64,000 bases of DNA, from assembly GCF_003173615.1 (NCBI RefSeq), contig NZ_QGNA01000002.1, positions 744,001 to 808,000 of the forward strand, written 5' to 3'. Shown one piece after another: positions 1 through 8,286 of this stretch (the stretch's first letter is position 1; every line of letters starts with the position of its first letter). A model generated the notes under the pieces. The model made no database searches, was not told where the DNA came from, and saw only the letters and a list, made by a program, of their open reading frames with translations. This stretch comes from Falsiroseomonas bella (GTDB taxonomy: Bacteria > Pseudomonadota > Alphaproteobacteria > Acetobacterales > Acetobacteraceae). The position numbers and the translations under genes were made by a program.

Positions 1-1
1 G

Positions 2-688
2 GCGCCGGAGACGCAGGCGCTGCCCTGGCCCAAGGGCTACGACGCGATCCAGGCGGCGGCGCTGCCCGAGACCTATTTCACCGTCTACGCCAACCTCTTC
101 GGCCATGGCCGGCTCGCCGCCGGCGAGACCGTGTTGATCCATGGCGGCACCTCCGGCATCGGCGTCACCGCCATCCAACTCGCCAAGGCCTTCGGCGCGA
201 GCGTGATCGCGACGGCCGGCAGCGACGACAAGGTGGCGGCGTGCCGGGAGCTGGGCGCGGACATCGGCGTGAACTACCGCGACCAGGACTTCGTCGAGGC
301 GGTGAAGCAGGCCACCGGCGGCAAGGGCGTCGACGTGGTGCTCGACATGGTCGGCGCGCCCTATTTCGCGCGCAACCTTCGCTGCCTGCGGCTCGACGGC
401 CGGCTGGTCATGATCGCCTTCCTGAACGGCCACGTCGCCGAAAGCGTGGATCTCCGCCCGATCATGGTGAAGCGCCTGACCGTGACCGGCAGCACGATGC
501 GGCCGCGCACGACCAAGGAGAAGGCCGCGATCGCCGCCGCGCTGGAAGCCAAGGTCTGGCCGCTGCTGGAGGGCGGCAAGTGCGGCCCGCGCATCTTCCG
601 CACCTTCCCGCTGGCCGAGGCCGCCGAGGCGCACCGGCTGATGGAGAGCAGCGCGCATATCGGCAAGATCATGCTGACGGTGGGATGA
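2..688 (+). CDS. NAD(P)H:quinone oxidoreductase, MDR/zinc-type family (5' truncated)
   Basis: This is the C-terminal two thirds of a medium-chain dehydrogenase/reductase of the quinone oxidoreductase (PIG3/TP53I3-like) type. The reading frame is open from the window edge, so the start lies outside. Residues such as [14 protein letters not shown] form the Rossmann nucleotide-binding loop, and [16 protein letters not shown]-like and [13 protein letters not shown] stretches are typical of the NADPH-binding half. The family reduces quinones or enones with NADPH in the cytosol and usually lacks the structural zinc. The stop is followed 3 bp later by a small membrane protein gene. Family assignment is firm; the substrate is unknown. 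Confidence 0.88.
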   Translation, partial: APETQALPWPKGYDAIQAAALPETYFTVYANLFGHGRLAAGETVLIHGGTSGIGVTAIQLAKAFGASVIATAGSDDKVAACRELGADIGVNYRDQDFVEAVKQATGGKGVDVVLDMVGAPYFARNLRCLRLDGRLVMIAFLNGHVAESVDLRPIMVKRLTVTGSTMRPRTTKEKAAIAAALEAKVWPLLEGGKCGPRIFRTFPLAEAAEAHRLMESSAHIGKIMLTVG

Positions 689-691
689 GAC

Positions 692-889
692 ATGGCCGGC
701 GTCGCGCTGCTGCTCGCGGGGCTCGCGACGCTGGTGTTCGCCGCGCGCATCGGCGGCCGCGCCGCGCGCGGCGCGACGCAGGGCGTCGCCGTGCTCGTCG
801 TGGTCATCGGCGTGCTGCTGCTGCTCCGCCGGCCCGGTTCGGGCCTGCACCTGCCCGGACACGGGCCGCGCCGCTGGCACCAGCCCTGA
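692..889 (+). CDS. Small membrane protein, unknown function (65 aa)
   Basis: I do not recognise this small protein. It begins with ATG 3 bp after the upstream oxidoreductase stop and ends 13 bp before the next gene, so it fits an operon position. Two hydrophobic stretches (about residues 2-18 and 31-45) flank a short Gly/Arg-rich loop, suggesting two membrane helices, and the tail is basic and Pro/His-rich. Its position and hydrophobicity support a real gene, but the high GC makes spurious short frames common, so confidence is moderate. Confidence 0.45.
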   Translation: MAGVALLLAGLATLVFAARIGGRAARGATQGVAVLVVVIGVLLLLRRPGSGLHLPGHGPRRWHQP

Positions 890-902
890 AGAACGGAATG
901 CC

Positions 903-2216
903 GTGAACCTCCATCGCCTGCTGCTCAAGCGCCAGTCCGAAGGCAAGCCGATCCGCGTGGCCGTCATCGGCGCCGGCAAGTTCGGCTCGATGTATCTGCA
1001 CCAGGCCCCGCGCACGCCGGGGATGGTCATCCACGGCATCGCCGACCTTTCGCCGCCGCGCGCGCGGGAAGCGCTGGCCCGCATCGGCTGGGACGCGGCG
1101 CTGATCGCGGCAACGCCGGTGACCGAGGATGCTCTCTCCCTGATCGCCGATCCGCAGGTGGAGGTCGTGGTGGAGGCCACCGGCGATCCCGCCGCCGGGC
1201 TGTACCATGCGCGCCACGCCATCCGCCACGGCAAGCATGTGGTGATGGTGAATGTCGAGGCCGATGTCCTCGCCGGCCCCGTGCTGGCGCGGGAGGCCGA
1301 GGCGGCGGGCGTGGTCTATTCCATGGCCTATGGCGATCAGCCGGCCCTGGTGGCGGAGATGGTGGACACCATCCGCGCCGCCGGCTTCTCCGTGATCGCG
1401 GCGGGGAAGGGCACGAAATACCTGCCGCGCTATCACGCCTCCACGCCGGAGACGGTGTGGGATTTCTACGGCCTGACCGCGGAGCAGGCGCGGGCCGGCG
1501 GGATGAACCCGCGCATGTTCAACTCCTTCCTGGACGGCACGAAGTCCGGCATCGAGATGGCGGCGATCGCCAATGCCTGCGCGCTGGCGCCGCCCGAGGA
1601 CGGGCTGCTCTTCCCGCCCTGCGGCACGGCGCAACTGCCCAACCTGCTGCGCCCGCACAACGAAGGGGGCGTTCTGCCGCGCAAGGGCATGGTGGAGGTT
1701 GTCTCATCCCTCACGCGCGATGGCGCGGACATCCCGGACAATCTGCGCTGGGGCGTCTATGTCGTCTTCGAGGGCGAGACGGAATACGCACGCCGCTGCT
1801 TTTCCGAGTATGGCGTCGCCACGGACAACACCGGGCGTTACGCCGCGCTGTGGCGGCCCTATCACTTCATTGGCCTCGAGCTCGGCGTGTCCGTGGCCTC
1901 CGCCGCGCTGCGGCGCGAGCCGACCGGCTGCTCCACCAGCTGGACCGCGGACTGCGTCGCCGTCGCCAAGCGGCCGCTGCGCGCGGGCGAGGTGCTGGAC
2001 GGCGAGGGCGGCGCGACGGTCTGGGGCAAGTGCATCCCGGCCTCGCGGTCCCGCGCGACGGGCGCCGTGCCGATCGGGCTGGCGCATGGCGTGGCCCTGG
2101 CGCGCGACGTGGCTGAAGGCGCGATGGTGACCGAGGCCGACCTCGCCCCGCGCCCCGGCGGCCACGCGGACGAGGCGATCGCGATGCGCGCCGCACTCGC
2201 CGCCCTGGCCGGCTGA
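903..2216 (+). CDS. NAD(P)-dependent oxidoreductase with C-terminal SAF domain
   Basis: The protein (437 aa, GTG start) has an N-terminal Rossmann fold with the dinucleotide motif VIGAGKFGSM at about residues 21-30, resembling the homoserine-dehydrogenase/Gfo-Idh-MocA NAD-binding domain. Its C-terminal end (about 345-430) has the SAF-like pattern AKRPLRAGEVLDGEGG found in sialic acid synthases, altronate dehydratase and FlgA. Proteins of this architecture are often annotated as homoserine dehydrogenase-like or SAF-domain proteins, and the reaction is unproven. The DMT exporter gene starts 2 bp after the stop, so a metabolite-handling operon with the preceding genes is likely. Confidence 0.8.
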   Translation: MNLHRLLLKRQSEGKPIRVAVIGAGKFGSMYLHQAPRTPGMVIHGIADLSPPRAREALARIGWDAALIAATPVTEDALSLIADPQVEVVVEATGDPAAGLYHARHAIRHGKHVVMVNVEADVLAGPVLAREAEAAGVVYSMAYGDQPALVAEMVDTIRAAGFSVIAAGKGTKYLPRYHASTPETVWDFYGLTAEQARAGGMNPRMFNSFLDGTKSGIEMAAIANACALAPPEDGLLFPPCGTAQLPNLLRPHNEGGVLPRKGMVEVVSSLTRDGADIPDNLRWGVYVVFEGETEYARRCFSEYGVATDNTGRYAALWRPYHFIGLELGVSVASAALRREPTGCSTSWTADCVAVAKRPLRAGEVLDGEGGATVWGKCIPASRSRATGAVPIGLAHGVALARDVAEGAMVTEADLAPRPGGHADEAIAMRAALAALAG

Positions 2217-2217
2217 T

Positions 2218-3111
2218 GTGAGCGACGCGTCGCGCCAGCCTGCCCAAGCACCGATGTGGCCGGCGATCCGGCTGCTGCTGGTCGCCATCCTGCTGTTCGG
2301 CGGCGCCTGGCCGGTCACCAAGGCGGCCCTGGCAGATGCGACGCCGCTGTGGTTCGGCACCAGCCGCGCGGGGCTCGCGGCCCTCGTCGCCTTCCTGCTG
2401 CTGGCGGTGCTCGGGCGGCTCAGGCTGCCGCGGCGCGAGGACATGCGCGCGGTGCTCGGCCTCGGCATCTTCCAGCTCGGCCTGTTCTTCGTGCTGACGC
2501 ATCTGGCCGTGGCGCTGGTGCCGGCGGGGCGCACCGCGGTGCTGTCCAACGTCGTCGCCTATTGGCTGATCCCGCTCTCCGTCCTGCTGCTGGGCGAGCG
2601 CGTGTCGCCGGCGCGCTGGGCGGCGGCAGGGATAAGCCTGGCGGGTGCCGCGGTGCTGATCGGGCCATGGGCGGTGGACTGGGGCAACACGCAGGTGGTG
2701 CTCGGCCATATCATGCTGGTGACCGCGAGCCTCGCCTGGGTGATTGCCATCATCGCCACGCGTCGCTGGCCGCCGCGCACGCCGATCATCCAGCTGCTGC
2801 CATGGTGTTTCGCGCTTGGCACGCTGGTGCTCGCGCCGCTCGCGCTGCTGCTGGAGCCGGATGGCGGCATCGGGCGGGGCGCCTGGACGCATATGCTGTT
2901 CATCGGCCTCTTCGCCGCCCCGGTCGGCACCTTCTGCGTCATCGAGGCGAGCCGCAGGCTGCCGGGCGCCGTCGCCTCGGTCTGGTTCCTGCTGATTCCG
3001 GCCTTCGGCGTGCTGGTCTCGGCGCTCTGGCTGGGCGAGCCGATCGGCTGGGACGTGATCCTCGGCGGCGTGCTGGTCGTGGTCAGCGTGCTGATCGCGG
3101 CGCGTGGATGA
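2218..3111 (+). CDS. EamA/DMT superfamily transporter
   Basis: The 297-residue product starts at GTG one base after the preceding stop. It is almost entirely hydrophobic with about ten predicted membrane helices in two EamA repeats. Family marks include LVAILLFGGAWPVTKAAL at the N terminus and the repeat-ending pattern LSVLLLGERVSPARWAAAG with the conserved Gly-Glu, repeated as SALWLGEPIGWDVILGG. The family moves metabolites or drugs across the inner membrane, usually as exporters; the substrate cannot be read from sequence. It sits in a tight run with the SAF oxidoreductase and the downstream esterase. Confidence 0.88.
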   Translation: MSDASRQPAQAPMWPAIRLLLVAILLFGGAWPVTKAALADATPLWFGTSRAGLAALVAFLLLAVLGRLRLPRREDMRAVLGLGIFQLGLFFVLTHLAVALVPAGRTAVLSNVVAYWLIPLSVLLLGERVSPARWAAAGISLAGAAVLIGPWAVDWGNTQVVLGHIMLVTASLAWVIAIIATRRWPPRTPIIQLLPWCFALGTLVLAPLALLLEPDGGIGRGAWTHMLFIGLFAAPVGTFCVIEASRRLPGAVASVWFLLIPAFGVLVSALWLGEPIGWDVILGGVLVVVSVLIAARG

Positions 3112-3121
3112 GGAGGGCCTC

Positions 3122-3886
3122 ATGAAGCTGACACTCACCGAGGCAGGGCAGGGGCGTCCGGTCGCCTTCCTGCACGGGCTGCTCGGCGCGGGGCAGAATT
3201 TCGGCGCCATCCAGAAGGCGCTGGCCGCCCGCGGCCATCGCGTGCTCGCGCTCGACCTGCGCAACCACGGCGCCTCTCCGCACGCGTCGACCATGTCCTA
3301 TCAGGAGATGGCCGAGGACGTGGCGGAGACGCTGCGCGAGGCCGGCGCCTGGCCCTGCGCGGTGGTCGGGCATTCGATGGGCGGCAAGGTGGCGATGGCG
3401 CTGGCGCTCGCGCATGGCGCGGGCGTGACGCGGCTGGTGGTGGCAGACATCGCGCCCGTGACCTACCCGACGCCGCTCTTCACGCAGTATGTCGCCGCGA
3501 TGCGCGCGATCCCGCTGCGCCAAGGGCTGACGCGGCGGGAGGCCGATGCGGCGCTGGTCGAGGCGGTGCCCAACCCCGCCCTGCGCGGCTTCCTGCTGCA
3601 GAATCTTCTGTTCGCGGAGGACCCGCCGCGCTGGCGCATCGCGCTCGACGTCATCGCCGCGCAGATGCCGGTGATCGGCGGCTGGCCGAAGATCGCCGGC
3701 CGCTACGATGGCCCGGTGCTGGTTCTGGCGGGCGACGCCTCCGACTACATACGCCCGGAGCACGAGCAGACATTCCGCGCGCTGTTCCCCGCCGCGGACT
3801 TCGCCAGCATCAAGGCCGGCCACTGGCTGCACGCCGAGAATCCGCAGGACTTCCTCAGCCGGGTCGCGGCGTTCCTGGAAGCGTAG
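3122..3886 (+). CDS. Alpha/beta hydrolase, YbfF/ABHD11-like esterase
   Basis: This 254-aa cytosolic hydrolase has the oxyanion region FLHGLLGAGQNF, the strand-turn DLRNHGAS typical of the YbfF/ABHD11 group, and the nucleophile elbow GHSMGG with the serine near residue 85. The catalytic His is probably in GHWLHAENP near the C terminus. I chose ATG 3122 because GAGGAGG ends 5 bases upstream; an in-frame GTG 18 bases earlier would overlap the exporter gene and has no such site. It likely hydrolyses acyl esters or thioesters; the physiological substrate is unknown. Its 3' end overlaps the convergent HD-domain gene by 32 bp. Confidence 0.87.
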   Translation: MKLTLTEAGQGRPVAFLHGLLGAGQNFGAIQKALAARGHRVLALDLRNHGASPHASTMSYQEMAEDVAETLREAGAWPCAVVGHSMGGKVAMALALAHGAGVTRLVVADIAPVTYPTPLFTQYVAAMRAIPLRQGLTRREADAALVEAVPNPALRGFLLQNLLFAEDPPRWRIALDVIAAQMPVIGGWPKIAGRYDGPVLVLAGDASDYIRPEHEQTFRALFPAADFASIKAGHWLHAENPQDFLSRVAAFLEA

Positions 3887-4457
3887 GCGAGTCTGCCTCG
3901 CCCAGCCGCGCCCGAGTCGCGGAGTCCAGGCGCGTGCGGAAGGCGGCGAGCACCGGATGCGCCGCGGTGTCCTTGCGCCCGTAGCCAAGGTTGAAGCCCA
4001 GGTCGAAGTTGGGCGGGTTCACGCCCTGCGCGTGCTGCAGGATCGTCTCCAGCTTGTCGAGCCCCTTGGCGATCCGGCCTTCCGGCGTGCTGGCGCTCTC
4101 GTATTCCTCCCACAGCGCCAGGATGTCGGCCCGCTGGGCGGAGGGCAGGGTCATGGTCAGCGTCGCCAGCGCCTCGCGCTCGCGTGCTTCCTTCACGCCG
4201 GGCTGACGCGGCGTGGGAGCGGGAATATCGCCGGTGAAGGCCTCCGCCAGGTCATGCACCAGAACGATCTTCACCAGCCTGCCGGCATCCACGCCGAGCG
4301 CGGGGGCGAGCAGCATCGCCATCAGGGCCACGCGCCAGGTGTGCTCGGCGGTGCTCTCGGTGCGGCCGGTGCTGGTGCGGCTGTTGCGCAGCGTGTCCTT
4401 CAGCCGCTCCACCAGCGCCAGGAAGGCGATGGTGCCGTCGATCTCGGAATCGGTCAT
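3855..4457 (-). CDS. HD-domain hydrolase, HDDC2/YfbR-like 5'-nucleotidase
   Basis: The 200-residue protein matches the HDDC2/YfbR class of HD-domain 5'-deoxynucleotidases, which dephosphorylate nucleoside 5'-monophosphates using a divalent metal. Visible landmarks are SRTSTGRTESTAEHTWR (metal His in AEH, about 38-39), the HD pair in VLVHDLAEAFTGDI (about 68-78) and a downstream Lys/Asp-containing helix ending in KGLDKLETILQHAQG. The ATG is at a position consistent with the family N terminus (the short helix before LKDTLR). It reads convergently toward the esterase and divergently from the photolyase-like gene. Membership is firm; nucleotide specificity is inferred from family. Confidence 0.85.
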   Translation of the reverse strand: MTDSEIDGTIAFLALVERLKDTLRNSRTSTGRTESTAEHTWRVALMAMLLAPALGVDAGRLVKIVLVHDLAEAFTGDIPAPTPRQPGVKEAREREALATLTMTLPSAQRADILALWEEYESASTPEGRIAKGLDKLETILQHAQGVNPPNFDLGFNLGYGRKDTAAHPVLAAFRTRLDSATRARLGEADSPTLPGTPRPG

Positions 4458-4538
4458 GGGCACGATGATATGGTGTGCGCGCGTCACGATCCCAAGCAGG
4501 CCTTGCGGCCCGTCGCGGCGGCCCGATCTGCCGCGGCG

Positions 4539-5738
4539 ATGACGACCGAGACATTCCCTGCCGACCGGGCCGGCGCGCTGGCGCGCCTGGCGGACTTCGC
4601 CCCACGCATGGGCGGGCACTATGCCGCGGGCCGCAACACCGATCCCGGCCCCGGCACGCGCCGCGATGTCTCCCGCCTGTCGCCCGCTGTGCGACACCGG
4701 CTGGTGACGGAGGCCGAGCTGGTGGGGACCGCCTTGGCAGAGCATGGCGCGGCCGCATCCGAGAAGTTCATCCAGGAGGTCTTCTGGCGCAGCTACTGGA
4801 AAGGCTGGCTCGAGCAGCGTCCCGGCATATGGCACGACTATCGCCGCGACCTCGAACAGGACAGCGCGACGGTCGCGCGCAGCTCCGCCCTGCGCGACGC
4901 GCTGGAGCGCGCCGAGGCCGGCGGCACCGGCATCGCCTGCTTCGACGCCTGGGCGGAGGAACTGCGCGAGAGCGGCTGGCTGCACAACCACGTGCGCATG
5001 TGGTTCGCCAGCATCTGGATCTTCACGCTGGACCTGCCCTGGACGCTCGGCGCGGACTTCTTCCTGCGCCACCTGCTGGATGGCGACGCTGCGTCCAACA
5101 CGCTGTCCTGGCGCTGGGTCGCGGGGATGCAGACGCGCGGCAAGCACTATGTCGCGCGCGCCGAGAACATCCGCAAGCACACGCTGGGTCGCTTCGATCC
5201 GGCCGGTGCGCTCAACGAGAACGCGCTGCCGCTTGCCGCGCCATCGCCGCCCGCGCCGCGCCCGCTGCCGCGCGCCGACGCCCTGCCCAGCGGTCCTGTC
5301 GCGCTGCTGCTGCATGAGGACGATTTGCATCCCGATAGCCTGCTGCGACCCGGCGCGCCCATCGCCGCCATCGCCGGGATCGCCGTGCCGGAGGCCCGCT
5401 CGCCGCGCGGATGCGCGCCGCTGGTGGCGGACTACGCGCGTGCCGCGCTGCGCGACGGGCTGGACCGCGCATCGCGCCACTTCGGCGCCCCGGCCGTCAT
5501 GCTGGAGCCCGCCGATGTCGCGGGCTGGGCGCGTGGCCATGGCCTGCCTGTCGTGACGCCCTGGGCGCCGTTCGGCTGGACGGCGACGGCGCTGGAGGGC
5601 CTCGGCGTGAAGCTGCTGCGCCTGCGCCGCGACTGGGACGAGGCGTGCTGGCCGCTCGCGACGAAGGGCTTCTTTCCCTTCCGCGAGAACATCCCGGCGC
5701 TGATCGAACGCCTCCGGCCCCAGCCGCCTATGGCGTGA
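4539..5738 (+). CDS. Cryptochrome/photolyase FAD-binding-domain protein with apparently permuted domain order
   Basis: The 399-aa protein opens with a cryptochrome/photolyase FAD-binding fold: SRLSPAVRHRL (about 45-55), FIQEVFWRSYWKGWL (77-91), a GTGIACFDAW turn (129-138), GWLHNHVRMWFASIW (146-160), and DGDAASNTLSWRWVAG (181-196), which correspond to the photolyase FAD- and DNA-facing elements. A Pro/Ala-rich linker (225-252) leads to an alpha/beta segment (about 252-395, starting GPVALLLHEDDL) that looks like the antenna-type domain normally found at the N terminus. Canonical photolyases are 450-500 aa with the opposite order. DNA repair or blue-light sensing are both possible; neither is shown. 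Stop overlaps the convergent MBL gene by 11 bp. Confidence 0.8.
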   Translation: MTTETFPADRAGALARLADFAPRMGGHYAAGRNTDPGPGTRRDVSRLSPAVRHRLVTEAELVGTALAEHGAAASEKFIQEVFWRSYWKGWLEQRPGIWHDYRRDLEQDSATVARSSALRDALERAEAGGTGIACFDAWAEELRESGWLHNHVRMWFASIWIFTLDLPWTLGADFFLRHLLDGDAASNTLSWRWVAGMQTRGKHYVARAENIRKHTLGRFDPAGALNENALPLAAPSPPAPRPLPRADALPSGPVALLLHEDDLHPDSLLRPGAPIAAIAGIAVPEARSPRGCAPLVADYARAALRDGLDRASRHFGAPAVMLEPADVAGWARGHGLPVVTPWAPFGWTATALEGLGVKLLRLRRDWDEACWPLATKGFFPFRENIPALIERLRPQPPMA

Positions 5739-6723
5739 GCGGCGCGCCGAAGGCGACCTCGATCTCCGCCAGCCATTCCGCGTCCCGGCCCGTGTAGCGC
5801 GGCGAGAGGTGCATCGGTTCCAGCCGCCGCGCGCCGGCCGCCCGCGCGATCTCCCCGGCGGCCCGCGTCGTCAGGTGCATCCGGTCCGCCGCCACCTCGG
5901 CATCGGCGGCGAGGAAGGGCGCCTCGATGAACAGCGTGTCGGCGCCCTGCGCCAGCGCCACCGCCGCCGCGCGGTTCTCGGGCGTGTCGCCGAAATCCGT
6001 CAGGTAGGCGATGCGCTGCCCTGCCGTTGCCACCACCAGGTCGCGCAGCGCGCCGAGCGGCTGCGCTCCCGCCGGGGTCGCAAGCACGGCGTCGTCTGGC
6101 AGGCCATCCGCGATCGCCTGCTTCAGCGCGGCAAGCCACATCCCGGTCGGCAGGCCGCGCTCCGCAAGGCGCGTGCGCCAGACATTCAGGTGCAGATCCT
6201 CGACCAGCGCATAGCCGACCGAGGGCGTCCGGTGGTCCAGCAACGCGGCCCGCAGCCCGACCGCGCCGATGCGCAGCAGCGTGCCCTCGGCATCGGGCGT
6301 CACGGACGCCAGGTCCTCCCGCGCGAAGCCGCTCTGCAGCCTCAGACGCGCGGCGGGGAAGGGCGGTGTCGTGGTCACTTCCACCACGTCGAAGGTCAGC
6401 GGCGCGGCGATGCGGTCCACCAGGTTCCAGGTGTAGCTCGCGAGCCGATGATGCAGCAGCGCCGCGAAGCCCGGCGGGCCGACGACGCGCAGGACGGCCT
6501 CGCGCCCGATCAACGGCCGGAGCAGCCGGTCGAAGTCGGCCCAGTGGTCCATGTGGGCGTGGCTGACACACAGAAGCTGCACGCGCAGAAGATGCCCGTT
6601 CGATAGCGCGGAGAGGTCGCCGCAATCGAACAGCACCGCGCCCGCCGCGTGCATCGCCTCCACGAACACCGCCGGATCGCCGGCGCGGCCGTTCAGCAGC
6701 CGTGGATGCAGCGTCGGTGTCAT
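5728..6723 (-). CDS. MBL-fold metallo-hydrolase (ribonuclease Z-like)
   Basis: This 331-residue protein has the metallo-beta-lactamase signature SHAHMDHWADFD (HxHxDH, residues 55-60), a following GPPGFAALLHHRL segment and a C-terminal MHLTTRAAGEIARAAGARRLEPMHLSPRY with further metal-binding His, similar to the tRNase Z/phosphodiesterase branch. It lacks an obvious tRNase Z exosite arm, so hydrolysis of a phosphodiester or similar bond is inferred only from the fold. The AlkA-like glycosylase gene lies 3 bp upstream on the same strand, so the two are probably cotranscribed. Confidence 0.83.
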   Translation of the reverse strand: MTPTLHPRLLNGRAGDPAVFVEAMHAAGAVLFDCGDLSALSNGHLLRVQLLCVSHAHMDHWADFDRLLRPLIGREAVLRVVGPPGFAALLHHRLASYTWNLVDRIAAPLTFDVVEVTTTPPFPAARLRLQSGFAREDLASVTPDAEGTLLRIGAVGLRAALLDHRTPSVGYALVEDLHLNVWRTRLAERGLPTGMWLAALKQAIADGLPDDAVLATPAGAQPLGALRDLVVATAGQRIAYLTDFGDTPENRAAAVALAQGADTLFIEAPFLAADAEVAADRMHLTTRAAGEIARAAGARRLEPMHLSPRYTGRDAEWLAEIEVAFGAPLTP

Positions 6724-6726
6724 CGC

Positions 6727-7407
6727 CTATTGTGGCTTGTAGGTGCTCGCCTTCGCCGCATCCGCCGCACGCCAGAGATACCAGGCGGCGATGGAGCGGA
6801 AGGGTGCCCAGGCCTCGCCGATCGCGGCGAGTTCCTTCGGCTTGAGCTGCGCGGCTGCGCCGGTTGCAACGCGAAAGCCCTCCCGCACGCCGAAATCGTC
6901 CACCGGCAGCACGTCGCGCCGGCCGAGGGTGAAGATCAGCAGCATCTCCACCGTCCAGCGGCCGACGCCGCGGATCGCGCAGAGCCGCTCGATCAGCGCC
7001 TCGTCCGGGATGCGCGCGGCGACCCGGCGCGTCGGCACCAGCCCGCCCACCGCCTTCTCCGCGATGTCGCGGATCGCGGCGACCTTGCTGCCCGACAGCC
7101 CGCAGCCGCGCAGCGCCTCCACCGGCGTGTCCAGCACCAGCGTCGCGGGCGGGAATTCATGCCCGGGATAGAGCGCGACGAAGCGGCCGAGGATCGCCTC
7201 CGCCGCGCGGCCATGCACCTGCTGATGCGCGATCGCGCGCACCAGCGCCTCGTACGGCTCGCGCCGCACCGGGCGCAGCGTGCAGGGGCCGATCCGCCGG
7301 ATCACCGCCTGCAGCACCGGGTCGCGGCGCAACTGCCGCAGCGCCTCCGGCCCGCAGATGGCCGGTGCGGCACGCGGCCGTGCCGGGGCGAGCGCCGTCA
7401 CGACCAT
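6727..7407 (-). CDS. DNA-3-methyladenine glycosylase II, HhH-GPD family
   Basis: The 226-aa protein shows the helix-hairpin-helix and Gly/Pro-Asp signature: LCAIRGVGRWTVEMLL (about 142-157) followed by LPVDDFGVREGF, where one of the paired Asp (170/171) is the catalytic residue. The upstream AIAHQQVHGRAAEAI matches the AlkA core helix. Such enzymes remove alkylated purines from DNA in base-excision repair. It lacks the extra N-terminal AlkA domain, resembling short AlkA/MagIII forms. It is the first gene of a likely pair with the MBL hydrolase, and its neighbour is the photolyase-like gene, so a loose DNA-repair neighbourhood is possible. Confidence 0.88.
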   Translation of the reverse strand: MVVTALAPARPRAAPAICGPEALRQLRRDPVLQAVIRRIGPCTLRPVRREPYEALVRAIAHQQVHGRAAEAILGRFVALYPGHEFPPATLVLDTPVEALRGCGLSGSKVAAIRDIAEKAVGGLVPTRRVAARIPDEALIERLCAIRGVGRWTVEMLLIFTLGRRDVLPVDDFGVREGFRVATGAAAQLKPKELAAIGEAWAPFRSIAAWYLWRAADAAKASTYKPQ

Positions 7408-7524
7408 CCCGCATCCATCGGCTTCGCGCCGTTGCCGTCGCCGTCTCCGGCCACCTTGTGTCGTCGTCCCACGCTCATGCGGGCACGATCATAGGCTCCC
7501 CGCCGCGCGTGCCCAATGGCCCGG

Positions 7525-8157
7525 TCAGTGCGCCGCGCCGTGCTTCGGCAGAGGCAGGCCGAGATGCAGCGCCTCGTTCGCCGCGGCCACGCCCTCCCAG
7601 AGCAGTTCGACACCGATATACGCGATCAGCGCCAGTCCCACATAGGCGATGAACCTGTAGCGGTCGAGCAGCCGCGCCAGCGCACCGCCCAGCAGACCCA
7701 TCAGCACGATCGACACCATCAGCCCGGTGACCAGCATCGTCAGGTTGTTCCGCGCCACCGCCGCCACGGCGAGCACGTTGTCGAGGCTCATGGACACGTC
7801 GGCGATGATGATCTGCCACAGCGCCGCCATCAGCGTCTTCTCGCCGCCACCATGCTCGGCCCCTTCCTCCTCGCCGCTGTGGCGCAACTCCTTCCAGAAG
7901 CCCCAGGCGATGTAGAGCAGTGCCAGGCCGCCGACGATGTCCACCCACCACAGGCTGAGCAGGAAGGTCGCGAAGACCGAGAAGACGATCCGCAGCACGG
8001 CGGCCGCGACGATGCCGAACAGCACCGCCCGGGCCCGCAGGTGCTGCGGCAGGCCGGCGGCGGCCAGGCCGATGACGACGGCGTTGTCGCCGGACAGGAT
8101 GATGTTGAGCCAGAGGATTTCCAGGAACTGCGGCGCCTGGCCGATCAGTGCATCCAT
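7525..8157 (-). CDS. TerC/YjbE family integral membrane protein
   Basis: This 210-residue membrane protein begins with LEILWLNIILSGDNAVVIGLAA, the TerC signature with the acidic residue in GDN, and repeats it in the second half as IIIADVSMSLDNVLAVAAVA. Around six to seven membrane helices are evident, with an acidic/His cytosolic loop (EEEGAEHGGGEKT) between the halves. TerC/YjbE/MeeF proteins export or manage manganese and other metals, in some cases loading exported enzymes. I looked upstream for a yybP-ykoY manganese riboswitch but saw no convincing match. It stands alone on the minus strand. Confidence 0.87.
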   Translation of the reverse strand: MDALIGQAPQFLEILWLNIILSGDNAVVIGLAAAGLPQHLRARAVLFGIVAAAVLRIVFSVFATFLLSLWWVDIVGGLALLYIAWGFWKELRHSGEEEGAEHGGGEKTLMAALWQIIIADVSMSLDNVLAVAAVARNNLTMLVTGLMVSIVLMGLLGGALARLLDRYRFIAYVGLALIAYIGVELLWEGVAAANEALHLGLPLPKHGAAH

Positions 8158-8286
8158 GCTGCGGTCACTCTCCCTCGGGCGGACCGGGCATGGTCGCGCG
8201 TGCGGGCGGGACGCTATCCCGTGTCGCCTTGCCCGGTAACTTTCCGGTGCCTTTCAACGCGGCAATCCGCCGCGCATCCGCAGCCG

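Noticed and set aside
8158-8286. Possible yybP-ykoY manganese riboswitch before the TerC-like gene
   Set aside because: The conserved loops of that class are not visible in the leader, and the match rests only on gene neighbourhood.
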